In this document: one piece after another, positions 30,744 to 40,071 of the stretch
How the letters are laid out: every line of letters begins with the position of its first letter
How positions within the stretch are numbered: position 1 is the stretch's first letter
Assembly: GCF_900240945.1 (NCBI RefSeq)
Contig: NZ_OESG01000013.1
Location: 2,441,622-2,505,621, forward strand
Reading direction: 5' to 3'
DNA from: Mycobacterium sp. 3519A
Lineage (GTDB): Bacteria > Actinomycetota > Actinomycetes > Mycobacteriales > Mycobacteriaceae
Length of the DNA: 64,000 nt
Made by a program: the position numbers and the translations under genes
Notes under the pieces: model-generated
Databases searched by the model: none
The model's input: the letters and a program-made list of their open reading frames with translations, nothing else
What the model was told of the DNA's origin: nothing

Positions 30744-32546
30744 ATGGGGCGGCTGTTCAAGTGGCTGATCCCGTTGGCGCTCATCACCTTTGGACTGCTG
30801 TGGCCGTTGGTGTTCAACGGCGGCTCCGAAGCATCCGACGTCTCAGATCCTGTGGTGTTCAGCAACTACCGGGCCGACTTCGTCGTCAACCGCGACGGCG
30901 AACTCGACGCCGTTGAGACGATCACCGCCGAATTCCCAAGCGGACGCCACGGCATCTTCCGGTACTGGGACGTCTCGAATCCGAACAGTCCGCGGGTGCG
31001 GCAGACGCCGGAGATCACCTCGATCCTGCTCGACGGAGAACCGGCGTCGTACCAAATGCTCTGGGAGGACGCCGAACGCTTCCGAGTGGCCAAGATCGGC
31101 GATCCCGACAACTACCTCAGCTACGGCACCCACGTGTTCGAGATCCGGTACCGCATCCCCGGTGTGCTCGATCCCGGAACCACCGGCGCCGACAAGACGT
31201 TCGCCACGAGCGTCGGTGCACAGTCGACGTCGCCGTCGGTGTTCTTCTGGAATGTCATCGCGCCATCGTGGAACAACGAGATCGAGAACGTCGACGTCAC
31301 CGTGACGTTGCCCGGCGATGTCGGCCGCGCCCAATGTTCGGTGGGCTACGGCGTCGGCCGCACGTGCGACCTCAGCGTCGAAGGCGACACCGTCAAGGTA
31401 ACCGCGCAAACCCTCAAACCCCGCACGCCGGTCACCCTGCGCGCCGGCGTCGACGTGCCGACACCGCCGCGGATCAGCCTGCCGTGGTCCTACACGTGGG
31501 ACCGCATCCTGGGCCAGTCGGTCAGTGGAGTCGTCTGGATGCTCGGCCTGACAGCGGTTTTCGGTCTTGGCGCGCTGCTGTGGTACCGCACCACGGTCGA
31601 ACCGTCGCCCGGGTTCCCGTTGCAGTACGCGCCGCCGGCGGGCCTCGGGCCGGTGCAGACCGAATACATCCGCACCGAGTCCGTCCCCAAGAACGGACTC
31701 ACCGCGACGCTGTTCTACCTCGCCGAGCGCGGGCTGATCGAACTGAAGCAGGTCAACGAGAAGCAGTGGAACATCCGAAGTCTCGCCGAGCGCAGCGCGT
31801 GGGCCGATGTCGATCCGGTCAGCGTCGCGGTCGGGTCCGCGCTGCGGGTGATGAACAAGGGCGGCGAATTCGAGGCCAAGCACACCGTCAAATCCGGTCA
31901 GCGGCTCAGCAAGGCCAAAACCGACATGGCCGCCGGGGTCAAGAAGTGGGCCTTCGACGAGGGGCTGATGGTCAAGCGCAAGAAGGAGATGTGGGTGCGC
32001 GCCGCCAACGCGGTCGCGTTCCTGCTGATGATCTGCGGATTCTTCCGCTGGGGCTTCCCGACTACCATGTGGGCGCTGCCGTTCGCCGCGTTCTTCCTGC
32101 TGTCGCTCGGGGCGTGGGCGGACGGCGTCGGCACCCGACGTACCGAGACCGGCCGCGAATTGTGGTCGCGGGCAGGCGGGTTCCATCGGATGCTGGCCAC
32201 CGACTCCGCCGAGACGCGATTCGACTTCGGCGCCCGCAAGGACTTGTACACCGCGTACGTGCCGTTCGCCGTCGCGGCGGGCGTGGCGGCGCTGTGGGCC
32301 AAGAAATACGAAACCACGATGGGAGCGCCTGCACCGCAACCGGATTGGTACAACTCGTCATCGAGCACCTCAACCGGCTTCATGGGGGGTTCCGGCGGTG
32401 CGAGTTTCGACAGCTTCGAGTCGGCGTTGTCGTCGTCGATCGGCGCGTACACCGCGTCGCAGTCGTCGTCGTCATCCGGCGGCGGAAGCAGTAGCAGCGG
32501 TGGCGGTGGCGGCGGTGGTGGCGGCGGAGGAGGCGGCTCGTGGTGA
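30744..32546 (+). CDS. DUF2207-domain membrane protein with Gly/Ser-rich tail
   Basis: A 600-residue protein. ATG 30744 is preferred over GTG 30738 because GAGGAGG ends 5 nt before it. An N-terminal signal/TM segment (LFKWLIPLALITFGLLWPLV) precedes a predicted extracellular beta-rich DUF2207 domain (DFVVNRDGELDAVETITAEF). A TM segment follows near residue 260 (VVWMLGLTAVFGLGALLWY), then a cytoplasmic part, two more TM segments near 410-440, and a tail of Ser runs and 13 consecutive Gly ending SW. The pairing with LemA directly downstream (overlapping) is common in bacteria. Function is unknown. Confidence 0.85.
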   Translation: MGRLFKWLIPLALITFGLLWPLVFNGGSEASDVSDPVVFSNYRADFVVNRDGELDAVETITAEFPSGRHGIFRYWDVSNPNSPRVRQTPEITSILLDGEPASYQMLWEDAERFRVAKIGDPDNYLSYGTHVFEIRYRIPGVLDPGTTGADKTFATSVGAQSTSPSVFFWNVIAPSWNNEIENVDVTVTLPGDVGRAQCSVGYGVGRTCDLSVEGDTVKVTAQTLKPRTPVTLRAGVDVPTPPRISLPWSYTWDRILGQSVSGVVWMLGLTAVFGLGALLWYRTTVEPSPGFPLQYAPPAGLGPVQTEYIRTESVPKNGLTATLFYLAERGLIELKQVNEKQWNIRSLAERSAWADVDPVSVAVGSALRVMNKGGEFEAKHTVKSGQRLSKAKTDMAAGVKKWAFDEGLMVKRKKEMWVRAANAVAFLLMICGFFRWGFPTTMWALPFAAFFLLSLGAWADGVGTRRTETGRELWSRAGGFHRMLATDSAETRFDFGARKDLYTAYVPFAVAAGVAALWAKKYETTMGAPAPQPDWYNSSSSTSTGFMGGSGGASFDSFESALSSSIGAYTASQSSSSSGGGSSSSGGGGGGGGGGGGGSW

Positions 32547-33076
32547 GGTTCCTGCTGATTCTCGTGCTGGTGGTGGCGGTACTGGCGCTGATCGGATTCG
32601 TGGTGGGCTACAACAAGATCCGGGCCGCCGACGTCCGCGTCGCCGAGGCGCTTTCCGGTATCGACGTCGAGCTGACACGGCGCGCGTCGCTGATTCCCAG
32701 CCTGGTGCACACCGTCGAGACGTTCGCCGCCCACGAGAAGGGCATCCTTGACCACGTCACCAATGCGCGCGCGGCGCTGACCTCGGCGACCACCGGGAAA
32801 TCGGTGGCGCAGCGCAGCGCGGCGGAGCGGGAGCTCGATAACGCGCTGGCCCCGGTGCTCGCGCTCGGGCAGGCCTATCCGCAGCTGAACTCGTCGAACA
32901 ACTTCCTGAACTTGCAGGACAATCTCGCCGACACCGAAGACAAATTGGCCTTCGCGCGGCAGTACTACAACGACGCGGTGGCCACACTGAACCGGCTGAT
33001 CACCACCATCCCGTGGATGTTCGTCGCGCCGTTGGCCGGGGTGTCGGAGCGGGAGTACTACCAGACGCCTCGCTAG
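32540..33076 (+). CDS. LemA-family membrane protein
   Basis: A 178-residue protein with one N-terminal TM helix (FLLILVLVVAVLALIGFVV). A long helical cytosolic or periplasmic domain follows with the LemA signatures NKIRAADVRVAEALSGIDVE, RRASLIPSLVHTVETFA and ARQYYNDAVATLN. GTG 32540 and GTG 32543 are both possible; the second gives a 4-nt overlap with the DUF2207 stop. LemA proteins are conserved but of unclear role. Co-translation with the DUF2207 gene suggests one membrane complex. Confidence 0.9.
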   Translation: MVRFLLILVLVVAVLALIGFVVGYNKIRAADVRVAEALSGIDVELTRRASLIPSLVHTVETFAAHEKGILDHVTNARAALTSATTGKSVAQRSAAERELDNALAPVLALGQAYPQLNSSNNFLNLQDNLADTEDKLAFARQYYNDAVATLNRLITTIPWMFVAPLAGVSEREYYQTPR

Positions 33077-33106
33077 CCGCCGGGTAGCGCTCCCTACACT
33101 GGCGCG

Positions 33107-34036
33107 ATGCGCATCGTCTTCGCGGGCACCCCCGACCCGGCGCTCCCGTCGCTGCGCCGGCTGATCGAGTCGCCACGTCACGAGGTGGTCGCGGTGCTGA
33201 CTCGGCCCGACGCCGCGAAGGGCAGGCACGGTAAGCCGACACCGTCGCCGGTGGCGCAGTTGGCGGCCGAACACGGCATCCCGGTGCTGCGCCCGACGCG
33301 GCCCAATTCGGAGGAGTTCGTCGCGGAGCTCACCGAGTTGGCGCCGGACGCCTGCGGTGTGGTCGCCTACGGCGCGCTGCTGTCCGAGCCGCTGCTGGCG
33401 GTGCCGACACACGGTTGGGTGAACCTGCACTTCTCGCTGCTGCCCGCGTGGCGTGGCGCCGCACCCGTGCAGGCGGCGATCGCCGCCGGAGACACCGTTA
33501 CGGGCGCGACGACGTTCCAGATCGAACTCGCGCTCGACTCTGGTCCGGTCTACGGCGTGGTGACCGAGACGGTGCGGCCCACCGACACCGCAGGCGATCT
33601 GCTGGAGCGGCTGTCCATTTCGGGAGCGGCGCTGTTGGAAAGGACGCTCGACGGCATCGCCGACGGATCGCTGACACCGGTGCCTCAACCGGCGGATGGG
33701 GTCACCATCGCACCCAAGGTCACCGTCGACGACGCCCGGATCCGATGGGAGCTGCCGGCACACGTGGTCGATCGCCGGATCCGGGCCGTCACCCCGAATC
33801 CCGGCGCATGGACGGTGATCGGCGATCTGCGCGTCAAGGTGGGTCCGGTCACCGTCGAGGACACTCCAGAAACCTTGCCGCCTGGCACTATCCGCGTCGA
33901 GCGCAACGGCGTGCAGGTCGGCACCGGATCGCAGCCGGTGAGACTCGGGCAGATCCAGCCGCCGGGCAAGAAGATGATGCATGCGGCTGACTGGGCCCGC
34001 GGCGCCCGCCTCGACGAAACGACCCGGGCCCAATGA
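33107..34036 (+). CDS. fmt: Methionyl-tRNA formyltransferase
   Basis: A 309-residue enzyme formylating initiator Met-tRNA with 10-formyl-tetrahydrofolate. The N-terminal [15 protein letters not shown], the active-site stretch [17 protein letters not shown] and the catalytic Asp region IELALDSGP are all present. The C-terminal OB-like domain begins near residue 205 ([17 protein letters not shown]). It overlaps rsmB by 4 nt. Confidence 0.97.
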   Translation: MRIVFAGTPDPALPSLRRLIESPRHEVVAVLTRPDAAKGRHGKPTPSPVAQLAAEHGIPVLRPTRPNSEEFVAELTELAPDACGVVAYGALLSEPLLAVPTHGWVNLHFSLLPAWRGAAPVQAAIAAGDTVTGATTFQIELALDSGPVYGVVTETVRPTDTAGDLLERLSISGAALLERTLDGIADGSLTPVPQPADGVTIAPKVTVDDARIRWELPAHVVDRRIRAVTPNPGAWTVIGDLRVKVGPVTVEDTPETLPPGTIRVERNGVQVGTGSQPVRLGQIQPPGKKMMHAADWARGARLDETTRAQ

Positions 34037-35403
34037 CCAAGCCCCGCAACACACGCCCGCCGCGGCGTAAACCGCTCGATCCGGCCCGCCGCGCCGCGTT
34101 CGACGTGCTGCGCGCGGTGTCCGACCGCGACGCCTACGCCAACCTCGCGCTGCCCGCGATGCTGCGCGACCGGGGCATCACCGGCCGCGACGCCGCGTTC
34201 GCCACCGAACTCACCTACGGCACCTGTCGCACCCGCGGCCTGCTCGACGCGATCATCGCCAAGGCCGCTGATCGACCGCCGGAGAAGATCGACCCGGTCT
34301 TGCTGGACCTGTTGCGGCTCGGCGCCTACCAACTGCTGCGCACCAGGGTGGAACAGCACGCCGCCGTGTCCACCACCGTCGAACAGGCCGGTATCGAATT
34401 CGACTCGGCGCGAGCAGGTTTCGTCAACGGTGTGCTGCGCACCATCGCTAGGCGCGACGAGCAGTCGTGGGTAGCCGAGCTCGCCCCGCCCGCGGCCGGT
34501 GACCCGGTGGGCCATGCGGCGTTCGTGCACGCGCATCCTCGCTGGGTCGCGCAGGCGTTCGCCGACGCACTCGGTGCGTCCGCAGCTGAGCTGGACGCGC
34601 TGTTGAGCAGTGACGACGACCGGCCCGCCGTGCACCTGGCCGCGCGGCCGGGTGTGCTGACCGCCGACGAGTTGGCCGCGCAGGTCGACGGTACGGTCGG
34701 GCGCTACTCGCCGTATGCCGTCTACCTGTCCGGTGGCGACCCGGGCCGGCTGGACCCGGTCCGCGACGGCGCCGCGCTGGTGCAGGACGAGGGCAGCCAA
34801 CTGGTGGCCCGAGCGCTGACCCTCGCCGAACTGGACGGCCCGGACACCGGGCGCTGGCTGGACCTGTGCTCGGGTCCCGGCGGCAAGACGGCGCTGCTGG
34901 CGGCGCTCGGTGGCGACGCCAGGGTGACGGCGGTCGAACCCGCGGCCAGGCGCGCCGACATGGTCGAGGAGAACACCCGCGGCCTTCCGGTCGAGGTGCT
35001 GCGCGTCGACGGCCGCGATCCGGGGCTCGAACCGGGCTTCGACCGGGTGCTCGTCGACGCGCCCTGCACGGGGCTGGGTGCCCTGCGACGTCGGCCCGAA
35101 GCCCGCTGGCGGCGCCAACCGGCCGACGTGCCTGCACTGGCCCGGCTGCAACGTGAGCTGCTGGCCTCGGCGATCCGGCTGACCCGGCCGGGCGGTGTGG
35201 TGCTGTACGCGACGTGTTCGCCGCATCTGGCCGAAACGGCGGGCGTCGTCGCGGACGCCCTGCGCCGCCACAACGTCACCGCTGTGGACACCCGGCCGCT
35301 GTTCGCACCCGTCGACAACCTCGGCGACGGTCCCTATGTACAGCTCTGGCCGCACCGGCACGGCACCGACGCGATGTTCGCAGCTGCCCTCTTAGTAGGG
35401 TGA
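34033..35403 (+). CDS. rsmB: 16S rRNA m5C967 methyltransferase (Fmu/RsmB)
   Basis: A 456-residue protein. Residues about 15-150 are a NusB-like RNA-binding domain ([28 protein letters not shown]). The C-terminal Rossmann methyltransferase holds the SAM loop [16 protein letters not shown], and the two RNA-m5C cysteines lie in [19 protein letters not shown] and [10 protein letters not shown]. It overlaps fmt by 4 nt and rpe lies directly downstream. Confidence 0.95.
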   Translation: MTKPRNTRPPRRKPLDPARRAAFDVLRAVSDRDAYANLALPAMLRDRGITGRDAAFATELTYGTCRTRGLLDAIIAKAADRPPEKIDPVLLDLLRLGAYQLLRTRVEQHAAVSTTVEQAGIEFDSARAGFVNGVLRTIARRDEQSWVAELAPPAAGDPVGHAAFVHAHPRWVAQAFADALGASAAELDALLSSDDDRPAVHLAARPGVLTADELAAQVDGTVGRYSPYAVYLSGGDPGRLDPVRDGAALVQDEGSQLVARALTLAELDGPDTGRWLDLCSGPGGKTALLAALGGDARVTAVEPAARRADMVEENTRGLPVEVLRVDGRDPGLEPGFDRVLVDAPCTGLGALRRRPEARWRRQPADVPALARLQRELLASAIRLTRPGGVVLYATCSPHLAETAGVVADALRRHNVTAVDTRPLFAPVDNLGDGPYVQLWPHRHGTDAMFAAALLVG

Positions 35404-35408
35404 ACTCC

Positions 35409-36083
35409 ATGGCTGGACCCCTCATCGCGCCGTCGATTCTGGCCGCCGACTTCGCCGAACTCGGTGCCGAAGCCGAGGCGGTGACCGGTGCCGACTGGCT
35501 GCACGTCGACGTGATGGACAACCACTTCGTGCCCAACCTGACCATCGGGCTTCCCGTTGTCGAGGCGCTGCTCAAGCGCACCGACATCCCGATGGACTGC
35601 CACCTGATGATCGAGAACCCGGACAGATGGGCGCCGCCGTACGCCGAAGCGGGCGCCTACAACGTCACCTTCCACGCCGAGGCCACCGACAATCCGGTCG
35701 CGGTGGCCAAAGACATCCGCGCCGCGGGTGCCAAGGCGGGCCTTTCGGTCAAACCCGGCACACCCATCGATCCCTATCTGGAGATCCTGCCGCACTTCGA
35801 CACGTTGCTGATCATGTCGGTGGAACCGGGCTTCGGCGGGCAGAAGTTCATCCCCGAGGTGCTGCCGAAGGTGGGCATCGTGCGCAGGCTCGTCGACTCC
35901 GGTGAGTTGACGATCCTGGTCGAGATCGACGGCGGAATCAACGCCGACACCATCGAAGAGGCGGCCGTGGCCGGGGTGGACTGCTTCGTCGCGGGGTCGG
36001 CCGTCTACAGCGCAGAGGATCCCGCCGCCGCAGTGCAATCGCTGCGCAGGCAGGCCGCCGCCGCGTCCAAGCACTTGCGGTGA
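35409..36083 (+). CDS. rpe: Ribulose-phosphate 3-epimerase
   Basis: A 224-residue TIM-barrel enzyme interconverting ribulose 5-phosphate and xylulose 5-phosphate. [10 protein letters not shown], the metal-binding [16 protein letters not shown] and [14 protein letters not shown], and the phosphate-binding EIDGGIN are intact. ATG 35409 is 8 nt after AGTAGGG; GTG 35400, overlapping the rsmB stop, is the alternative. One family residue differs: the usual MDGHFVPN is MDNHFVPN here. The end overlaps ribD by 4 nt. Confidence 0.95.
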   Translation: MAGPLIAPSILAADFAELGAEAEAVTGADWLHVDVMDNHFVPNLTIGLPVVEALLKRTDIPMDCHLMIENPDRWAPPYAEAGAYNVTFHAEATDNPVAVAKDIRAAGAKAGLSVKPGTPIDPYLEILPHFDTLLIMSVEPGFGGQKFIPEVLPKVGIVRRLVDSGELTILVEIDGGINADTIEEAAVAGVDCFVAGSAVYSAEDPAAAVQSLRRQAAAASKHLR

Positions 36084-37084
36084 TGGACCTCGACGCGGCC
36101 ATGCGGCTGGCGGTCGAGCACGCCGACCGCGTCAAGGGCAGCACCTATCCCAATCCGCCTGTCGGCGCGGTCATCCTGGACCACGACGGGGAGATCGCCG
36201 GTGTCGGCGCCACGCAACCGCCGGGTGGCCCGCACGCCGAGGTGATGGCGTTGCGCAGGGCGGGGCAGCGGGCCGTCGGCGGGACCGCGGTGGTGACGCT
36301 GGAGCCGTGCAATCACTTCGGCAGGACCCCGCCGTGTGTGGATGCCCTTGTCGCCGCGGGTGTCTCGCGGGTGGTCTATGCCGTCGCCGATCCGAACCCG
36401 CAGGCGGCAGGCGGCGCGACGCGCCTGGCCGAGTCCGGCGTCAGCGTCGAGGCGGGGGGGCTTACGGAAGTGGTGGCGGGCGGTCCGCTTCGGGAGTGGC
36501 TGCACAAACAGCGCACCGGGCTGCCGCATGTCACATGGAAATTCGCCACCAGCGTCGACGGACGCAGCGCCGCCGCGGGCGGCACCAGCCAATGGATCAC
36601 CAGTGAGGCGGCGCGGGCCGACGTGCACCGCCGCCGCGCCGCAGCGGACGCGATCGTCGTCGGCACCGGAACGGTGTTCGTCGACGACCCGGTGCTGACC
36701 GCGCGGCTGCCCGACGGTTCGCTGGCTGAGCGCCAGCCGCTGCGGGTGGTCGTCGGGGAGCGTGAGATCTCCTCGGAGGCACGGGTTCTCAACGACGACT
36801 CGCGGACGATGGTGATCCGCACCCGCGATCCGCACGAGGTGATCAAGGCGTTGTCGGATCGCACCGACGTGATTCTGGAGGGCGGGCCGACCCTGGCGGG
36901 TGCATTCCTGCGGAACGGCGCGATCGACCGGATCATCGCCTACGTGGCGCCGATCCTGTTGGGTGGTCCCATCACCGCCGTCGACGATGTCGGTGTGCTG
37001 TCGATCGCGCACGCGCAGCGCTGGCGGTTCGACGGGATCGAGCCGATCGGGCCGGATCTGCTGCTCAGTCTGATTCCTGCGTAG
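36080..37084 (+). CDS. ribD: Bifunctional riboflavin deaminase/reductase RibD (RibG)
   Basis: A 334-residue protein for the second and third steps of riboflavin synthesis. The N-terminal deaminase has the zinc motif [11 protein letters not shown] with [14 protein letters not shown]. The C-terminal reductase begins near residue 150 ([18 protein letters not shown]) and includes [18 protein letters not shown] 36080 overlaps the rpe stop and ATG 36083 follows at once; either may be used. The last 20 bases overlap the convergent ABC gene. The other rib genes lie 5-10 kb downstream. Confidence 0.95.
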   Translation: MMDLDAAMRLAVEHADRVKGSTYPNPPVGAVILDHDGEIAGVGATQPPGGPHAEVMALRRAGQRAVGGTAVVTLEPCNHFGRTPPCVDALVAAGVSRVVYAVADPNPQAAGGATRLAESGVSVEAGGLTEVVAGGPLREWLHKQRTGLPHVTWKFATSVDGRSAAAGGTSQWITSEAARADVHRRRAAADAIVVGTGTVFVDDPVLTARLPDGSLAERQPLRVVVGEREISSEARVLNDDSRTMVIRTRDPHEVIKALSDRTDVILEGGPTLAGAFLRNGAIDRIIAYVAPILLGGPITAVDDVGVLSIAHAQRWRFDGIEPIGPDLLLSLIPA

Positions 37085-38093
37085 GCGCTTCGAGATCGTC
37101 GGCGTCCAGCGGGCGGTGTTCGATCAGGTCGCGCACACCGCCCGTGCCGAGTCGCTCACGGAACGCCTGCACCGTGTAGCCGATCACCGTTGCCTTGCAG
37201 CGTGCACGCGCGGTGGCGTTACGGGGCAGGTGGAACAGCGGGCCGATCTCGCCGAAGTAGTCGCCCTTCGTCACCACCTTCAGCAATTCCTCACCGCCGC
37301 CTGGTAATTCGCGCACGATCTCGAGCTCACCGCTGGACACCACGTAGATCAGGTCGCCCATCGTGCCCTGTTCGAACAGCACGTCGCCCTCGGCGAGTTC
37401 GACGGTGTCGGGCGGCCGGTCCATCGAGATGAAATCCGGTACGAGGTCGACGACGCGATCGGCAAGGGGCAGGATCCGGCTGTCGTGGGTGGCGACCACC
37501 ACCATCCGGTCGCCCGATGCGAGTTCGCGGATGAGCCGCAGCACCTCCTCGACCTGAATGAAGTCGAGGTGTGCGGTGGGCTCGTCGGCCAGGATCAGCG
37601 GCGGATCGAGGGCGATCGCGCGGGCGACCGCGACGCGTTGCTGCTGCCCGCCACTGAGGTCGCCGGGCCGATGCGACATGCGGTCCTGCAGACCGACCCG
37701 CGACAGCAGTTGTTCGGCCTTCTTGAATGCGGCGCGACGCGACATGCCCGCCGCCAGCATCGGGATCATCACGTTCTCCGCGGCGGTCAGACTCGGCACG
37801 AGGTTGAACGCCTGGAACACAATGCCGACGGTCTCCCGGCGGTAGGTCGACAGGCCGCGGGCATCCAGGGAGGTGACGTCGACGTCGCCGAATTTGATGG
37901 CGCCGCCGCTGGGCCGGAGGATGCCGCCGAGGCAGGACAACAACGTCGTCTTCCCGCAACCGCTTGGCCCCATCAGGATCACCAGTGAGCCGGCGGCCAC
38001 GTCAAGGTCGAACCCGTCGATCGGGCGGACTTTGTCTGTGCCGCTCGGGTACTCGACCACCAGGTTCTGAACGCTGAGATCGCCCACGGTCAC
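37065..38093 (-). CDS. ABC transporter ATPase fused to a cyclic-nucleotide-binding domain (Rv0073-like)
   Basis: A 342-residue protein from GTG 38093, overlapping the permease stop by 4 nt. Residues 1-220 are a MacB/LolD-type ATPase: Walker A GPSGCGKTT (42-50), signature LSGGQQQR, Walker B LILADEPTAHLD and switch His in VATHDSR. From about residue 235 a cNMP-binding beta-barrel follows (GDVLFEQGTMGDLIYVV), with phosphate-cassette-like FGEIGPLFHLPRNATARA. The fusion and the neighbouring permease match Rv0073/Rv0072 of M. tuberculosis. ATP use or assembly may respond to cAMP. The transported substrate is unknown; the old glutamine label is weakly founded. Confidence 0.88.
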   Translation of the reverse strand: MTVGDLSVQNLVVEYPSGTDKVRPIDGFDLDVAAGSLVILMGPSGCGKTTLLSCLGGILRPSGGAIKFGDVDVTSLDARGLSTYRRETVGIVFQAFNLVPSLTAAENVMIPMLAAGMSRRAAFKKAEQLLSRVGLQDRMSHRPGDLSGGQQQRVAVARAIALDPPLILADEPTAHLDFIQVEEVLRLIRELASGDRMVVVATHDSRILPLADRVVDLVPDFISMDRPPDTVELAEGDVLFEQGTMGDLIYVVSSGELEIVRELPGGGEELLKVVTKGDYFGEIGPLFHLPRNATARARCKATVIGYTVQAFRERLGTGGVRDLIEHRPLDADDLEAPTQESD

Positions 38094-39139
38094 GGGCCCC
38101 CGAACGCGACGGCGGGGTCCACCGACACCGCGCGCTGCAATCCGCTGCCGCTGGCGATCAATCCGATCACGACGGCGATGATCGGCAGAGCGACGTACGC
38201 GGCGGCGGGCACGATGACCTTCATCGGGAAAAGCGGTCCCAGCGCCAGTGACAGCAAGGCGCCGACGAGTGCGGCGAGTAGCGCGATCACCACCGCCTGC
38301 AGCGCGAGTCCGCCCGCGATGTTGAGCGTCGGCACGCCAATTGCCTTGAACACCGCGAAGTCTCGGAGCCGCTCGAGCGCCGAGAGGTAGATGACCGATC
38401 CGACGACGAGCGCCGCGACGATCCACAGCATGATCGCGACGATGGTGATCGAGTTCACCGCGACCTTCAACGGACGCAGCAGATCGGCGATGGCGCCGTC
38501 GCGATCGATGGTGTGATAGCCGGGCGGCACCTCGGTCATGTTCCCGCGCACACCGATCGAGGCCACCAGCGGTTCCCCGCCGTACACCAACCGCTGTGCG
38601 CCCGCCGTGGTGAGGAACACGTTCGGCAGGTTGGCAAGCGCCGTCGAGTTGTCCACGATGCCAACGATACGCAGTGTGCGGGAAGCGATTTCGATGTCGT
38701 CACCGACAGCGCGACCGAGCGTGCTGGACACCGCGACCTCGTCGGGGGTCGAGGCGGCACGACCCTCCGACACCGCGGGCATCCCCGGACCACGTTCGGG
38801 TGCGCCGAAGATGTCGACGTTCCGTGTGGTGTCACCGATGGTCGCGGTGCCCCCGGCATAAACCAGCGGCGCCGCCGCGGACACGCCGGGAGCAGTCGCG
38901 ATGCGCCGCAACTCCACCGGCGCGAACGGGGTGGCACCGACGAACGGGCCCGAGGCGCCCTCCTTGACCACGAATTGATCCACGCCCAGCGAGTCCACGG
39001 TCTGCTCGGCTTCCACCCGGAATCCGTTCGCCAGGCCGGTCAAGACGAGCGTCATCGCGAAGATGATGCTCGTGGAAAGGATCGCGATGACGAAGCGCCG
39101 CTTACGCCACTGCATGTCGCGCAGAGCGGCGATCAGCAT
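38090..39139 (-). CDS. FtsX/MacB-type ABC transporter permease (Rv0072-like)
   Basis: A 349-residue protein with an N-terminal TM helix (FVIAILSTSIIFAMTLVL), a large extracytoplasmic domain (about 45-230) and three C-terminal TM segments (for example ITIVAIMLWIVAALVVGSVI). This is the MacB/FtsX layout, in which the permease acts mechanically and does not form an ordinary import channel. Its length equals that of M. tuberculosis Rv0072. It is the upstream, overlapping partner of the cNMP-ATPase. Confidence 0.87.
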   Translation of the reverse strand: MLIAALRDMQWRKRRFVIAILSTSIIFAMTLVLTGLANGFRVEAEQTVDSLGVDQFVVKEGASGPFVGATPFAPVELRRIATAPGVSAAAPLVYAGGTATIGDTTRNVDIFGAPERGPGMPAVSEGRAASTPDEVAVSSTLGRAVGDDIEIASRTLRIVGIVDNSTALANLPNVFLTTAGAQRLVYGGEPLVASIGVRGNMTEVPPGYHTIDRDGAIADLLRPLKVAVNSITIVAIMLWIVAALVVGSVIYLSALERLRDFAVFKAIGVPTLNIAGGLALQAVVIALLAALVGALLSLALGPLFPMKVIVPAAAYVALPIIAVVIGLIASGSGLQRAVSVDPAVAFGGP

Positions 39140-39187
39140 GTCCGCGAGATTACCGACGCCACGAGGCCTGTGGGTCGGGTTTTACGG

Positions 39188-39751
39188 TTATGCCTGCTGT
39201 TGGGCGAAAGCCCCGACCAGCGTGTTGCAGAACGCGGGCAGGTCATCGGGCTTCCGACTGGACACCAACGTGTTTGGCCCGCGCGAGCATTCGACCACCT
39301 CGTCGTCGACCCAGTTGGCGCCCGCGTTGCGCAGATCGGTCTGCACACTCGGCCACGACGTGATCGTCCTGCCGCGCACGACATCCGCTTCGATCAGCGT
39401 CCACGGGCCGTGGCAGATCACCGCGACCGGCTTGCCCGCATCGAAGAAGCTCTTCGCGAATGCGACCGCCGCCTTGTTGGTTCGCAGGAAGTCGGGATTG
39501 GCCACACCGCCAGGCAGCACCAGCGCGTCATAGTCGGCGGCGGCGACACCGTCGGCCGCCTTGTCCGCCTCGAAGGTGTCCGCGGGGGTGAGGTGGTTGA
39601 ACGCCTGGATCTTGCCGACTTCCGTCGAGACCAATTCAGGGCTGCCGCCGGCCTCCTTGACCGCTTTCCACGGTTCGGTCAGTTCGACCTGCTCCACGCC
39701 CTCGGGGGCCACCAAGAACGCAATCGTCTTGCCATTCAGTGAACTTGCCAT
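39188..39751 (-). CDS. DJ-1/PfpI family protein (YhbO/general stress-like)
   Basis: A 187-residue single-domain protein. The nucleophile elbow AVICHGPW places Cys at 113, with its neighbouring His, and Glu in APEGVEQVEL fits the conserved N-terminal acid. Related proteins repair glyoxal adducts or act as stress chaperones or proteases; which applies is not evident. It lies 48 nt downstream on the map of the permease start and is read in the same direction, so it may be its upstream operon member. Confidence 0.88.
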   Translation of the reverse strand: MASSLNGKTIAFLVAPEGVEQVELTEPWKAVKEAGGSPELVSTEVGKIQAFNHLTPADTFEADKAADGVAAADYDALVLPGGVANPDFLRTNKAAVAFAKSFFDAGKPVAVICHGPWTLIEADVVRGRTITSWPSVQTDLRNAGANWVDDEVVECSRGPNTLVSSRKPDDLPAFCNTLVGAFAQQQA

Positions 39752-39827
39752 GAATTCTCTCCCGTCCGATTGTCGTCTCCGGCACGCTTACCCGGCGCGG
39801 CGAGCAATCAATCAGGGCGCGGCGATC

Positions 39828-39841
39828 GGTACACTGGTACC
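39828..39841. promoter_or_regulatory. Inverted repeat upstream of the 55-residue ORF
   Basis: GGTAC (39828-39832) and GTACC (39837-39841) are a perfect 5-bp inverted repeat with spacer ACTG, in the 148-bp divergent gap between the DJ-1 gene and the small ORF. TACACT at 39830-39835 could be a -10 for the rightward ORF. It may therefore be an operator overlapping a promoter, but no -35 is clear. Confidence 0.35.
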
Positions 39842-39899
39842 AAAGCGCTTTCACCGACGAGAGTTGCCGCCTGGTGAGCACTAACAAAGGACGACGAGC

Positions 39900-40067
39900 A
39901 TGACTGCATTGCAGGACTGGCTCAATGCCCGACCGGTAGACCCGAAAACCCTCAAGACGTTGGTCTGCGACGCGTTGCGGAACCTGACCACCGATGAGCC
40001 GGCAAAGACAGAAAAGCCAGAAACCCGCGAACCCCAGCTGATCCGCCGGGGCCTGGAACGCTGCTGA
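39900..40067 (+). CDS. Small 55-residue hypothetical protein
   Basis: ATG 39900 to TGA 40067, preceded by AAAGGA about 10 nt upstream. The protein (starting MTALQDWLNARPVDPKTLKT) has one likely helix and then a polar Glu/Lys/Pro-rich tail ending LIRRGLERC. It has no TM segment or signal peptide. It is divergent from the DJ-1 gene and convergent with p55, whose stop is 5 nt away. I do not recognise a family. A good start context and typical codon use are the only support. Confidence 0.5.
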   Translation: MTALQDWLNARPVDPKTLKTLVCDALRNLTTDEPAKTEKPETREPQLIRRGLERC

Positions 40068-40071
40068 GCGC

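Noticed and set aside
28073..30865. A 930-codon open frame on the minus strand opposite the YhhN gene and priA
   Set aside because: It is antisense to well-supported genes, has repetitive Arg/Gly/His-rich low-information sequence and no family motifs; such frames arise from high GC at third codon positions.
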